Positions 1-64,000 of a stretch of DNA of 64,000 nucleotides are shown one piece after another (positions within the stretch are counted from its first letter, which is position 1; each line of letters starts with the position of its first letter). This DNA is from Oasisia sp. SBJ-2009 (lineage: Eukaryota; Annelida; Polychaeta; Sabellida; Siboglinidae). The notes beneath the pieces were generated by a model. It ran no database searches. It worked only from the letters and a program-made list of their open reading frames with translations, and was not told the DNA's origin. The stretch spans positions 40,940,770 to 41,004,769 of the forward strand of contig OZ024856.1 of the NCBI GenBank assembly GCA_964017155.1, read 5' to 3'. The position numbers and the translations under genes are program-made.

Positions 1-600
1 ACATAAAATATATATAATACATATGTTGCTTCAAAAATCTTATAAACTTTAACCTAATACGGTGCCAATGCATGCTGACCACGACTGGTGTGGCGGTCAC
101 CGATACGCGTGACGTCAGCGTTGACTGCGCAGAAGCGGCAATGGAAACGCATTTTTACGATGAAGTCGTTATTATGTGCCCCATGGTCAGAAAACCACAA
201 AGACGACGACGCTTTCAACGATTCCCCACCAATCTGTGACAACGCCGACGTCGACTAAATTCGCGCGCCAGTCGGTCGACATAAATATCCGCGAACCGCC
301 GATCACACAGACGGTCGGCGGGGCTTCGCGTAATGGACCAATTAGCGTCGCAAAAACGAGTCGAAATATGGCGGGTTCTCTTGGTTACCGGCCACGCGTC
401 GCTGCGTCGAAATGTCGTCTGCTGCGTCGCGCGACAAATGGCGTGTGACACGACGCTGTGTTTACCTCTCTCCCTGGCGACGCGCGCGACACACGATAAA
501 AAGCAGATAAAACGCGCCGCGCAAATGCATTGATTCGGCGCTCAGCCGCTCAAGCGGTGAGACAGCGGCTCAATAGGAACGGGCGGTCAATGCGACGTGT
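1..600. other. CpG-rich non-coding stretch with a CRE
   Basis: CpG dinucleotides are frequent here compared with most of the window. A perfect CRE, TGACGTCA, is at 110-117. This could be the edge of a promoter of a neighbouring gene to the left, but no coding exon is supported. The short open frames on both strands overlap and show no recognisable protein. Confidence 0.35.
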
Positions 601-629
601 GGCCGTCGTCAATTAGCAGTGGCGTCACC

Positions 630-747
630 CGCACACACACGCACGCGCGCGCACACACACACACCACACGCACGCACGTACGCGCGCGCGCGCACACACA
701 TACACACTTTCTGGTCACCGCCATGTTTGGTACTTGACACACACACA

Positions 748-782
<35 letters not shown>

Positions 783-814
783 GTACACGCGTACACACGC
801 ACCCGCACACGCAC
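630..814. repeat. CA/ACGC microsatellite
   Basis: Alternating CA and ACGC runs, interrupted at about 705-737. The alternating purine-pyrimidine pattern can adopt Z-DNA. Non-coding. Confidence 0.9.
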
Positions 815-1396
815 CTCCGAAATTACGAGCACAACGAATGATAAGTCTGCCGGTATGTGCAAGACCGGTACATTTAAATGGTCCAATTTGTACAGGAAAA
901 AATCTTTACTAAAAGATTTAATGTAATTTTATTTTCGCCAATCCTGGTTGATTATTAATTCAGTTACAGTAAGGAACACGTTCAATAGTAGTTGTAGCAC
1001 GTATGTCGGGCCATAGGCTGGGGATACGACAGGTGCATGTAAATCCCCGTTCTCGTATGCGCTTCGCTTGGGGGAAATGCATTCCACACGACATTTCACA
1101 AAAAGGGTGTGGTCGGATTTTGCCAGTCTAAAAAGGGAGACTCGGGGGAATCTGAACTGGGAGTGTTGGCATTTCAATTTGTTTGCTGATTGACAAACCC
1201 ACTCCCAAAATATTCACATAGGCAACAACAAACTTACTTTGTAAAAGCCTACTGTGGATACGCCGAAAATGGCGTTCGACTGAACAGGTTTGCCAGGCGC
1301 TGAAACAGTTCTACGGACTTTTGGCGATCTTAAGGAGTACAAACCGAGGTGTATTTATGTGTTTGTTTGTGTGTGTTGTGTGGGTGTTTGTTTGTG

Positions 1397-1397
1397 T

Positions 1398-1474
<77 letters not shown>
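1397..1474. repeat. GT microsatellite
   Basis: A nearly pure GT run of about 70 bases with a few GC interruptions at its left end. Confidence 0.95.
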
Positions 1475-1480
1475 GTGTGC

Positions 1481-2810
1481 GATCTTACATTTACTTTAAA
1501 CTAACAATGAAACGGTAAACCAACTAAATAGGGCGTGGCCTCTGTCTATATTGCATTCTTGATATTCCTCTTCACACATGCGGCGGAATATCCTCCACTC
1601 TTCTCTTTTGTGTCGTTAACACATTGGGCGCGCCTGTGACACACACGTAGACAGGGTATCATCATCTCCCTTGAGGATCTAATCACTAGAGTTCAGGAAA
1701 TTGCCATGTAACATTTACGATTCCTGCTGCTGCACGACATGTGATATGCAATCCCTGTGCTGCTAACAAAACGGCCCATTATCACACAATGCCTCTCGAC
1801 ATCTGCCGACACACCTGGATATTGGCGTCGTGTATAGACGTGACAGCCGCGACAGAAATGATCTTGTCACGTTTGGACTGCATGAAACCGCAAACCAGAC
1901 ATGTAAAGGCGGCGCCGTTAACAATCATGCAACATTGAACAGGAATAACAAGTGCCGGGTCGAGGGAACGGCCTGATGACACGACGGCATAAACAAGCAC
2001 GCTCTACAGCTGGGGCAATACAAAACCCGCTCAGATGCGCTAGCAAGGTCAAAGTTTCATTAAAACATTAATTAAATAAATAAGTTAATAACTCGTGTAA
2101 AATACACTACTAAATTCGTTTGTAAATTAAATATTACATGTACACAGATTAAGCAGACATGTTAGACTAAAAAACCTTAAAACTATAGTAACTAAGATGA
2201 AATGTCAAATCCATGTAGATGTTACTTCTACAGTATAACTCAACAACGGTTGTTCGAAGAATCTGTGCGATTTCAGAGTTAAAATGTTGCCACGCGTTGG
2301 CGCCTGTGACGATGGGAGAAAGGACGTTCGACAAGGAAGGTGCTGCCAGTAACACTCACGTTGTGTGGTAGGTTGCTTATATATGCAAAATATAGAAGCA
2401 GTTGAATACCGTTGATAGAGAACACAATGAGGAAACATTAGTAAAGGAAAAACAACGAAAAAGACGATGGTAACCATGGCCAGTCTCACCCCTGACGACA
2501 GGGATGTCAGGAGGAGAACAATAACACACGAAGCCACCAAAAAATGGTTGCCAAAAAAAATGAGATGAAACAAGGGTGAGGTGAGGTTACCATTGACTTT
2601 TTCTTCGTCTTTTCTTTCCTACCTTTTCTCGCACTACGTTCTTTATCAACAGTGTTCACATCTTTCTACATTTTGCGATTATATGCATTCTACCACACAA
2701 CCTAAGTGTTACTGGCTAGACATCAATGCACCCTTTTCTAGTTTTTGATTCCGCGAAATAATTACCGCAACAAACGTGTCAGGACTATTTATAATAACGA
2801 ATGTACATAC
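1481..2810. other. Non-coding DNA, no gene seen
   Basis: No exon, RNA gene or mobile element was recognised. Open frames are short and show no family resemblance. Confidence 0.5.
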
Positions 2811-2811
2811 G

Positions 2812-3070
2812 ATGGGAGGTAGTAGAGGTGAGGAAGGGGGTAGGAGAGAAGGAGGAAGGAGGGAAGGAGGGAAGGAGGGAAGGAGGAAAGAAGGAAAGGA
2901 GGAAAGGAGGAAAGGAGGAAAGGAGAGAGTGGGGTAGCGACGAGGGAAGGAGAGAGGGAAGGTAAAGGGGAGCGAGGGAGGGAGAAAGGCATGGAGGCAG
3001 GAAGTAAGGAGGAGAGAGAAGAGGGATGGATGGAATGAGGGAGGGAGGCAAAGGGTACAGAGGCAGAGCG
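2812..3070. repeat. GGAA/GGGA purine-rich tract
   Basis: Irregular GGAA, GGGA and GGAAA repeats give an almost pure purine + strand. Long S/F/P/L-rich open frames on the - strand are a by-product of this composition. Confidence 0.9.
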
Positions 3071-3075
3071 GGGTG

Positions 3076-4980
3076 TACTGATGTACGGAGTGAAATAATG
3101 TGAGTGACTCCCATCCGTTCGATATTAAGAAGAGCGGATGGGAGAGCAGGGGAATGGAAGAAGGGAAAACGGGCGGGATGTAGTGAGGAAAGTAGGGAGA
3201 GACAGAGGGCAGGTAGGAAAGAAGAAGGTAAATGAGCTGGTCGTGCGAGCGAAGGGCGTGAGCAAACCACACAAGACCACGTGATCACGCAACTCGGATA
3301 ACGTCGAATTCATCCTAACTGAAGTCCCGAGTACTCCCAACACCGCTGCCGAGGAACCTGCAACTGACAAGGGAACGCATGACATCACCCTATTTGCTTA
3401 CAACAACAACAAACGCATTCATAGCGCTTATTCCTTCAAAATACACACTCGTCGTCACAGCAGACAAAGAGGCTCATTTCATCGAGAAGGTACATTTGCT
3501 TCTAAGGTCTAATCTGCCTTTTGTCGAACAACACAAAATCATGACCATGCAACATAAGGCGGTTGGAAATGCATGCTTGTAATAATAAGTTTACAGTCAC
3601 AAAAGGAAATGATGTATCCACGTAATTAGGGAGTTCGAACGAATACCGAAACCAGTCACTGAATATTTACTGATCGCTTGCACCAAAAGGCGCTTAGGCG
3701 CACCATGCGGTGATATTCCCACCAGGTCATTCGCAGGACCCGTGACAAATCGCAAACTTCCGGCCGGATATTTCTGCGCGCGACGCTGCGCAGTAACCAT
3801 GGAGCCGCGGGCGGGTGTTTGGGAATGCGAGAGCGAAGACAGTACGTGTTGCTTTGAAGTTGCTCACTGGGCGCGTTGACAAATAGGAACTGGGAGAAAA
3901 TAGAGTGGACGTATTTCGTCATTGTGACGCATGATGTGCGCGTAGCATTGATTGAATTGTGTTGGCTCAAACACGTGGGTGTGAGGTAGTTGCAGCTCGT
4001 CGGTGGACGAAAACGCCCGAAGAGTTTTGCGGAAACATTGCCTGTGTCGATCGCCGTGCATAAATACACAATCTATCTCTGCCTGTCTGCACATCCGTCC
4101 GCCCGACAATTGCAATGTTTTATAACGCTAGATAATATGTTATAGTTAAATAAAACTAACGTTCAACGTACCCGCTTAAAACATTGTCAGAACAAAACGG
4201 TTTTGCAACGTTGTTAGAACGTACTCTTTGTTTAGCGGGAAGTGAATCCTAGCGACCCATCAAATAGGGACTGCTGAACGTATGCACATGTAGAGGTGAC
4301 GTAAACGAGTTAAGAAAACACCATAATAAATATAATTCAAATACAAAAATCGACTGGATTTGACGGCCTGTGTTATACACCCGTTTTTAAATACACGTGC
4401 GACGAAGAGCGTCTACACATGAACTCTTCAGCCGTCGTAATTGTATGGCTGCATTGGCCACTACATGGCGCCACTCTCTATCTGTAGCCTGGTGGTGTCG
4501 CCGTTAGATATTTAGCCAAATTTGTTCGCTTTTCGTTGTGCTTAATCGCATGAAATGCATTGTTCGGATGGCGGAGGTGGTAATAACGAGTTACGAACCA
4601 ATAAAGTATATTGCTTTCAGTGCTATTAGGCTACTGACTCTGAATTGGTTGTTATCGTATGTAAATATAATTCCTTCCATCTACGCCGTCAGTTGTATAC
4701 TGTATTTTGGATACGGTCAACACAGTGGCATTAAAATGGTGTAGCCATATAATTCCGTGACCCGTAAGCAACCGCAAGCGAAGCGTTCGGGTACATGCGA
4801 ATAACCTAGCGTGAATCGTAAAATTAATGTCAGGTAACAAAGACGTTATAGACCTACCATTAATTTAGGGTCTATGTCATTGTATAGAGGGCGGTATCGG
4901 GTATTGTTTGGACGAGTCTGGCGTGGGCCGTGTTGAGTTTTACTAGTGCATACGGTGCGATGATTGCTTACCTTATTCCT
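3076..4980. other. Non-coding DNA, no gene seen
   Basis: Moderately CpG-containing unique sequence. An ATG in good context at 3799 opens a 27-codon frame on the + strand; it has no recognisable motif and I do not call it a gene. Confidence 0.45.
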
Positions 4981-4985
4981 ACACA

Positions 4986-5012
4986 GTGGGGAGAGACAGA
5001 GGAGATAGAGAG

Positions 5013-5043
<31 letters not shown>

Positions 5044-5318
5044 CGAGCGAGAGCGAGAGGATATATATAGAGAGAGGGAGAGAGCGAGAGCGAGAGAGAG
5101 GGGAGGAGATATCTATATTTAGAGAGAGAAAAGAGGAGAGAGGAGAGAGGGGAGAGGGGAGCGGGGAGAGGGGAGAGGGGAGAGGGGAGAGGGGAGAGGG
5201 GAGAGGGGAGAGGGGAGAGGGGAGAGGGGAGAGGGGAGAGGGGAGAGGGGAGAGGGGAGAGGGGAGAGGGGAGAGGGGAGAGGGGAGAGGGGAGAGGGGA
5301 GAGGGGAGAGGGGAGAGG
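4986..5318. repeat. Polypurine tract: GA repeats then 7-bp GGGGAGA array
   Basis: The left part is GA-rich with a few interruptions. From about 5145 to 5318 the unit GGGGAGA repeats about 24 times. Runs of four G every seven bases are a strong G-quadruplex pattern on the + strand, and the polypurine run could form triplex DNA. Confidence 0.95.
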
Positions 5319-5319
5319 T

Positions 5320-7490
5320 GAAAACGTTGCCATGCAACTGAAATGACATGTTGGCACCCAAAAAAGGAGGGTCGGCACCCCTTGGTTCCCGTATACAAAA
5401 TGGTTCATTCGGTATCTAAAGCGTACATTTGCATCAACAGTTTTAATTGTATGAATAATACTTTTAATAATATTGGTTACCCATAGCGCTCCACGTAGAT
5501 TCATTCAGAGTTAAAGATTATTACTAAAGTTTTCATGGTCTAGAAATGTGACGTAGCTAGGACATAACGGGAATAACAATAACGATTTATCCTATGGTTA
5601 TTTAACGTTGCACTTGCTGAACAAACATCACAATTGCAATACTATAAAGCTTACTGGATCGACAAATGTATGACACGAAATCGTGTTGTTTAAATTTAGA
5701 GTGTCGTAATAATGGTGTATCGACGCGTGCTAGATCCTAGACAGCAAATTGTATTTAAAGAACGACCGTGTTGTCAGCCAAAAACAGGTCACAACACTAC
5801 AATGCACCCTGATAGTTTAAAAGCCATCACGTCCAAACACAAAGCTCAATCGGTGTGACATGAATAACTCCGAATGCGATCGAACACGTGACAATATGGG
5901 TGATTCGATCACAACATGGGTTCAGCACGTGCAATCATAAGCCCTATAGTATAGTGTAGTCAGTATAAAGGCGGATTGTAGGAACATGATAAAGCCAATT
6001 CCATAAAGTTCACTAACGTACATGTATACCCATATTATAACCTAAGAACTACTACAAATACAGTAGGTCTACTAGGAATGAAATACAACACGGTCCCCTC
6101 TAGCCACGGGATGTCGACAACCGAGGTCAAAATGTCCCAAAATTCTCCGACGTAGACCGAACATTTTCCGAAGTTTTCCGAAAGATTCTTGTGCCTGATT
6201 ACCTGGGTTCACTCCTCGTGCAAGTCGTCACCGGCGCGGCTATACCAAGGAAGAGGCAGATAAGTGAATATGCCAACTGCATTGTGATTAGATGAATAAG
6301 TAAAGATGGAGGCGTTTGTGGATGTTGATGAAGCTAAACAGAACGTGCGACAGTTGAGTTCACACAGTCACAGTGGTGGTTGAACTTGATGGGTATTGGC
6401 TTAGTATAGGCGCAGACTACATCAACGTTGGCTGATAGAGGGGAGGAGAAAGCGATACACAGGTACAACTGACAAAGACTTCAAAGTGGAAAGAGACGTC
6501 CAACAAGCATGTATGGAGAAGACGATGTTGATATTGGTTCGGCAGCAAAATAAGCCGCTCAAACCAAAGTACACATGACGGTAAAAAAGAATGCGAAAAC
6601 AAACAGGCGATTTTGTATGTGTAGAGCGGTATGAAGGCCGGCAGCTCTGACCGACATTCACAGGAGATCACAAGTAGGGACGCGTGCGTGGAAGGACGTG
6701 GATGGAGTGATGGGAGGGAGGGAGGGACGTGTATTTCGAAAGTTCAAGGGAAACGTAGGCCTACATAGTTTTTGTTTCACATCAGCAAGAGGCGTACAGT
6801 TTTGCTAAGATAACAACAACACTAACGTTGCAATTTTTCTTTTAAAATATTAATTTGTGTGCACAGATTAGAGAAAAATAAATATATTCTTTAACGGTAC
6901 ACATTTTCGCGCTATTTCAATCTCCACGCGACACGTCCTGGCTTGAAATATGTTTCACGCTTTTCCTACAACAGATAATTAAATAGGAGTTAAACTGATA
7001 ATACATCCCGGTTTGTCCTGTAATGTCCTACGCAATTCATACACGTATCTGTTTGACTTTGGCTTCATTTCTTCGCAAACTTTCAGTATAACTAGTCACC
7101 AAGGAATGGCGCCATCGGTTAGTCATGTCTGTTACGTCAAGCGGACGTGGAATTACGTGGTTTCGTTACAAATCCGCCTGATGGCGCTCTGACAGGAATT
7201 ACGTGTACAGGCAAATGAAACTTTATATTATTAAATTTAAAGTATGACACTATTATTGGAGATATGTAGTAAGAGGGTTATGACGATAAGTCGTTACTTC
7301 CGCTATTTTTCTAGCATGAAAGCTTACAAGAAACCCGTCTGGAATTACGCTATCAAACTATACAAATGAATAAGTGAGTTGTTGATTTCAGCTGACAGAG
7401 GAGAGGGGAGGTGGGTCATACGTCCACCAGTGGTCATCGCTGTTGTAGAAACAACCCAAGAAAGATGGAAGCGATTGGTATAAATATGTT
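5320..7490. other. Non-coding DNA, no gene seen
   Basis: No gene or recognised element. Short GGGA repeats lie at 6710-6725. Confidence 0.5.
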
Positions 7491-7493
7491 ACA

Positions 7494-7730
7494 CCGGACC
7501 GGCGGTCCGTACCGGACCGGACCGGACCAGATTCAGCAGGTCAGCGAGTCTGTGGGTCAATAAGTGAGTGGGTGGGTGAGTGAGTGAGTGAGAAATACAA
7601 GCGCACAGCGTGGTTTGTCAGGCGTATGTGTTCGCGTGTGTGAGATGTTTGATAGTGTGTGTGTGCGTGCGCATATCGCGTGCGTCATGCGTGCGTGCGG
7701 GGATGCGCGTGTGTGCTTGCAAGACTCTCC
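7494..7730. repeat. CCGGA cluster, GTGA repeats and GT/GC tract
   Basis: ACCGG/GGACC pentamers at 7494-7530 form a partly palindromic cluster. GTGA/GTGG repeats follow at 7560-7590, and a GT-rich stretch with GCGTGC at 7625-7720. Confidence 0.8.
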
Positions 7731-7734
7731 AACT

Positions 7735-8530
7735 TCGCCCCTTCAGATCTAAAAAAAATATTCAGTGAAATAGGCCCTACACAAACTACACACGTCCTTC
7801 AAACTTTTAATTGAACCCAAATATTGAGACTCCCAAAAACATCCGACTGCACTTACGTATACCCGATCTACGCTACACGAAGCTCCGAAAACGTTTCCAA
7901 CTGGTCCCCTGATAAATCCTGTCAGGCTGATCCTTTGAGGCTCACATGCAGAGATCATCAACTGCGTCCCGTTTCTGACGTCCAACAGCATAGCCCTTTC
8001 AGACCACCAGCCATAAACCCTCTTAGATCGACCTCCGTGCTACAAAAAAAACATGCAAAGAGACCTAGCGTCAGACCCACTCTTACACTACTCTGTCATG
8101 GGCTCATGGCAAACCGTAATTAACTTACACATTGTTGTACAATATTTATTACTTGGCACCTTGATATGCGGAGTTCCCTACCAACGCCTTGGGTTTGGAA
8201 CAATCTGTACATGTTACTCTTGGCCTTCCATAGTCTCTGTCGCCAGCAATGTTCTCCAACATATAGTAAGACGTACCATATGCACTTATGAGACAATCTT
8301 TCTTAAAACGAACGGAGGTTACGAAGCGTTAAAAAGGGCGCCGCACATTCTTTGTGGGCACTTATGGTTGCTATTTATACCTGCAAATTGTTCTCTTTTT
8401 ACAATCTGGTAGCATTTCAGGATCACCAAACCCCTAATCTCCGTAGCTGCCATCATCCCACTGGGACCCCCAAATGTACACCGTTGGTTTAAAGCACACA
8501 CATAATCCAAGAGCTTAACATCACTTAGAT
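7735..8530. other. Unassigned block of different composition
   Basis: This block is more C-rich on the + strand than its neighbours and has overlapping open frames at 7824-8123 and 8053-8412. Their translations show no motif I recognise. It may be an old mobile element or simply unique DNA. Confidence 0.3.
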
Positions 8531-8692
8531 GTTCTTATTTCCAGTAGAGCTGTAGCAGTTCCACTATAAATTCGGAACGCTCGCGGAAAATTCGGGATGG
8601 TCCTGGTTGCATGGCAGTCAAGTGTAGCAATAGGAAAGAACCAGAGAATTCAGGGTACACTGTAGTCATTTGACAAATAAGTTAGATAATAT

Positions 8693-8708
8693 ACACTAGG
8701 TGGCAGAA
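8693..8708 (+). promoter_or_regulatory. CTCF-like site
   Basis: ACACTAGGTGGCAGAA differs by one base from the bilaterian CTCF core CCACTAGGTGGCAG. It lies about 370 bp before the start codon. A weaker match, CCACCAGGCGGTAGC, is at about 8915-8929. Motif match only. Confidence 0.35.
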
Positions 8709-8939
8709 CTTATTTCAACGCATCACGAGATTCGCGACCAGCTGTTGTATCTTATGTGCGTGATGGGCCATTTTGAGAAAAAAAATTACATAATGAACTG
8801 TTGTCCAACTCATACATGTACATACAGTGATGCAATAGCGTAGAAATTACAAGGAAGCCGGTGGAATTTGAAAAATGCGTGATACTCTACTCGTGATATA
8901 GTTTTAAGTTGTCCACCAGGCGGTAGCGCATGTCTTTGA

Positions 8940-9074
8940 TCTAAGTGCGCATGCGGCAGCGGAAATCATACCAATCGAGTGATGTACGGAAAAGTTGGTG
9001 GATTCGACGGAAATATATGTCAAAACTGTATTGTGAAGTGAAATATAGGATTACGAATGTGACGCCAACAAAGC
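8940..9074 (+). promoter_or_regulatory. Candidate promoter and 5' leader of the MAP4K gene
   Basis: The sequence TGCGCATGCGGC at 8946-8957 is one base from the NRF1 palindrome, a common element in animal housekeeping promoters. No TATA box is obvious. Three upstream ATGs open short reading frames: 8982-9041, 9017-9124 (overlapping the main start in another frame) and a start-stop ATG-TGA at 9057-9062. The transcription start is not visible, so which of these are in the mRNA is unknown. Confidence 0.4.
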
Positions 9075-61458
<52,384 letters not shown>

Positions 61459-61934
61459 GTACGCTACACTGTACACAGTGGGTTACCAGGTCGGTGGGGT
61501 CAAGGTCAATGCAGTTGGGAACGTTTCGGAAAGCTTTCCGCCGTCTTGGTGTCTGTGCATGGGGTAAAACCCTCGAACCCTGTCCAACGTTTGGGAGTAA
61601 GGCTAACAGTGGTGGGGGTCTGGTACGGCAGTGACAGCCTGCAAGTGGTGTTTGTAATGCTGCCCTCTCTGTCTGTGTACACGTCAACGGTTGCTGTGCT
61701 CTCTGTCACTAACTAACAAGGGGATTTAATCATTTCTAATGGTGTAACACGCTAATTGTTTAATTTATTTTAGGAATTAATCAGTAAATCATTAACATTA
61801 ATATAACAATTCATCAAGACATGATATGATCTGTAATCAGACGTATGTAGCATATGAAATAAACACATAAGTGGCTTAGCTGGTGAAGGCAGCCCACTGT
61901 CTCATTTCCAGTTTGCAATCTATAAATAATAGAT

Positions 61935-62797
61935 TTTAAGAAAGGGGCACACAAATACTTTGAGAAAGGGGAACTGAAATACTTTGAGAAAGGGCACTCA
62001 AATACTTAGAGAAAGGGGCACTGAAATACTTTGAGAAAGGGGCACTCAAATACTTTGAGAAAGGGGAACTGAAATACTTTCAGAAAGGGCACTCAAATAC
62101 TTTGAGAAAGGGGAACTGAAATACTTTGAGAAAGGGGAACTGAAATACTTTGAGAAAGGGGCACTCAAATACTTTGAGAAAGGGGCACACAAATACTTTG
62201 AGAAAGGGGAACTGAAATACTTTGAGAAAGGGGCACTCAAATACTTTGAGAAAGGGAAACTGAAATACTTTGAGAAAGGGGCACTCAAATACTTTGAGAA
62301 AGGGGAACTGAAATACTTTGAGAAAGGGGAACTGAAATACTTTGAGAAAGGGGCACTCAAATACTTTGAGAAAGGGGCACTCAAATACTTTGAGAAAGGG
62401 GCACTCAAATACTTTGAGAAAGGGGAACTGAAATACTTTGAGAAAGGGGCACACAAATACTTTGAGAAAGGGGAACTGAAATACTTTGAGAAAGGGGCAC
62501 TCAAATACTTTGAGAAAGGGGCACTCAAATACTTTGAGAAAGGGGAACTGAAATACTTTGAGAAAGGGGCACACAAATACTTTGAGAAAGGGGAACTGAA
62601 ATACTTTGAGAAAGGGGCACTCAAATACTTTGAGAAAGGGGAACTGAAATACTTTGAGAAAGGGGAACTGAAATACTTTGAGAAAGGGGCACTCAAATAC
62701 TTTGAGAAAGGGGAACTGAAATACTTTGAGAAAGGGGCACTCAAATACTTAGAGAAAGGGGCACTCAAAACATTTTGGGAAAGGAGAACTCAAAAAG
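61935..62797. repeat. 24-bp minisatellite, about 35 copies
   Basis: The unit is CAAATACTTTGAGAAAGGGG followed by CACT, alternating with a GAAATAC...GGAACT variant. The order of the two variants is irregular. A 240-codon open frame on the - strand is a by-product of the 24-bp period. Confidence 0.97.
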
Positions 62798-62799
62798 GC

Positions 62800-63890
62800 C
62801 TGTCATTGTCGCTACGCGAAGGTGCTTGCTTGCATGCATGCATGTCATGAACATGCATGTATTCTTGATAGCGTGTGCTCCTGCTGTTGCTGTGGCTTTA
62901 GCAGTCAGTGGCATGTTAGCGCCTAGGTAGTTAGTTAATAACCCTGGTCAGTTTGTTCCCAGCGTTAGGGTAATGGACACCTAGACACAGTGCGTCCCGT
63001 CATTGATGTTATGTCATTCGTTGGACCGTTGTTTGGTGTAGTCAGATGTGTAGCTGACCGCATGAACAATGTAGTTTCACTTTCAGGTCCATAGATATGT
63101 GCGTAGGTCCATCGATAGTTTCCGTCTGTTTGTGGTCTGTGTAGTGTATGTTGGTGACCATACCAACATGTGATGTCACTTTTAACACGTCTGTGACGCA
63201 ATCTCTAGTGACTCATTCAGTTAGCGAACAAAGTGTCAATTGGAAATACTCACATCCAGTTGAAGTGTCGTTTGTGACCAGTTTCACTTTGTGCTGTGAG
63301 ATACTGTAGGTGTATTCTAACATTGAACCTGTGCATTAGTGTTATGTTTGTTTACATGATTATGTGTTGATTATTTCAAAGCTGATGGTAAACAAAGACA
63401 TGAACGAAACTTGAGATATGTAACTTACATGTGCTCATATCCATGTGTTTGGGTTAATAATTTAGTAATAATGACAATACGTTGGTTTGATTTGTAGTCA
63501 TAGAGTTTGAAATACTTCGCTTGAGTTAAGAGAAGCATACTAGAAAACGAGAAAAGAGTAATATAATATTTTTGAATATAAATTAAATTACACCCTAATC
63601 TTTGTTACGGAGTACAGTAGAATATATGTAAGATGACTATTATCTAGAAACAAAATAATTCAGTGATCATATTCGATTGTCAGTAACGGGGTAGTACCCT
63701 ATTAGACAAGTAAAATGTTGAAAGTGAACATGTGTTATTTAGTCGTTGAACTAAGTGTTAGTATCTGTCTGACCAGGCTACCTCCCATGGCAGCACCACT
63801 CATAGGCGGGTCAGTCTGTCACTTGTAGGACCCTGTAACCCTCCTGTAATACACTAGGGTCATGTCTATGTTTGGACATGTCCTGCCTGG
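62800..63890. other. Intron 16 DNA, no gene seen
   Basis: Unique sequence with no exon that would continue the kinase linker. Confidence 0.5.
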
Positions 63891-63894
63891 CACA

Positions 63895-64000
63895 CTGTGT
63901 GTGTGCGTGCGTGTGTGTGTATGTGAGTGCGTGCGTGCGTGCGTGCGTGCGTGTGTGTGACACTATGCGTGCGTGCAGATGTGTGTGTGTATGTGAGTGC
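63895..64000. repeat. GTGC/GT microsatellite at window edge
   Basis: GTGC and GT repeats with interruptions, continuing to the window end. Confidence 0.9.

Noticed and set aside
3799..3882. ATG in good context with a donor-like GTACGT soon after, considered as an alternative first exon
   Set aside because: It would have to replace exon 1, which carries the essential glycine loop, and no other evidence supports it.
62046..62768. 240-codon - strand frame with KYLSAPFS repeats
   Set aside because: By-product of the 24-bp array; no gene context.

Overview
The window is eukaryotic nuclear DNA from an animal, most likely a marine invertebrate (mollusc, brachiopod, amphioxus or similar; I cannot settle which). 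The signs are GT-AG introns of 0.3 to 22 kb, dense micro- and minisatellites, tRNA-derived SINE heads, a decayed LINE, DNA-transposon remnants and a protein kinase very close to its vertebrate homologues. There is no sign of bacterial organisation.

One protein-coding gene is supported. It lies on the + strand and starts with an ATG at 9075. Sixteen coding exons (9075-61458) join in frame into about 410 codons. They encode the whole kinase domain (residues about 18-274) and the start of the linker of a GCK-I subfamily MAP4K, the MAP4K3/MAP4K5 (Drosophila happyhour) type. The reading frame is still open at the last donor, so the rest of the linker and the expected C-terminal citron-homology domain lie beyond 64000. 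All catalytic motifs are intact, including the glycine loop, K47, E63, HRD 136-138, DFG 156-158 and APE 181-183.

Layout: 1-9000 is upstream DNA with a CpG-rich stretch at the left edge, several purine or CA/GT tracts and a candidate promoter just before exon 1 (NRF1-like and CTCF-like matches, three uORFs). Intron 1 (9177-31034) holds non-coding DNA with a 21-bp and a 38-bp minisatellite, a CT-rich tract of about 570 bp and copies of two short interspersed families. Introns 2-5 carry further minisatellites of 10, 72, 37, 45, 19 and 26 bp, a 1-kb CAGA/CA tract and SINE-like elements. Intron 9 contains a 3.5-kb element with terminal inverted repeats that holds two copies of an internal unit and an inserted, broken LINE. 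Intron 12 holds a 4-kb array of a 57-bp unit with higher-order duplications. Intron 16 starts with a 24-bp array.

The most unusual point is the exon 4 boundary. The 37-bp minisatellite in front of it is made from the splice acceptor and the first 22 bases of exon 4 itself, which gives 13 upstream acceptor-like copies that would each lead straight to a stop codon. Several other arrays also lie against exon edges. I found no second gene, no rRNA gene, no functional tRNA gene and no evidence of a new multi-gene system.
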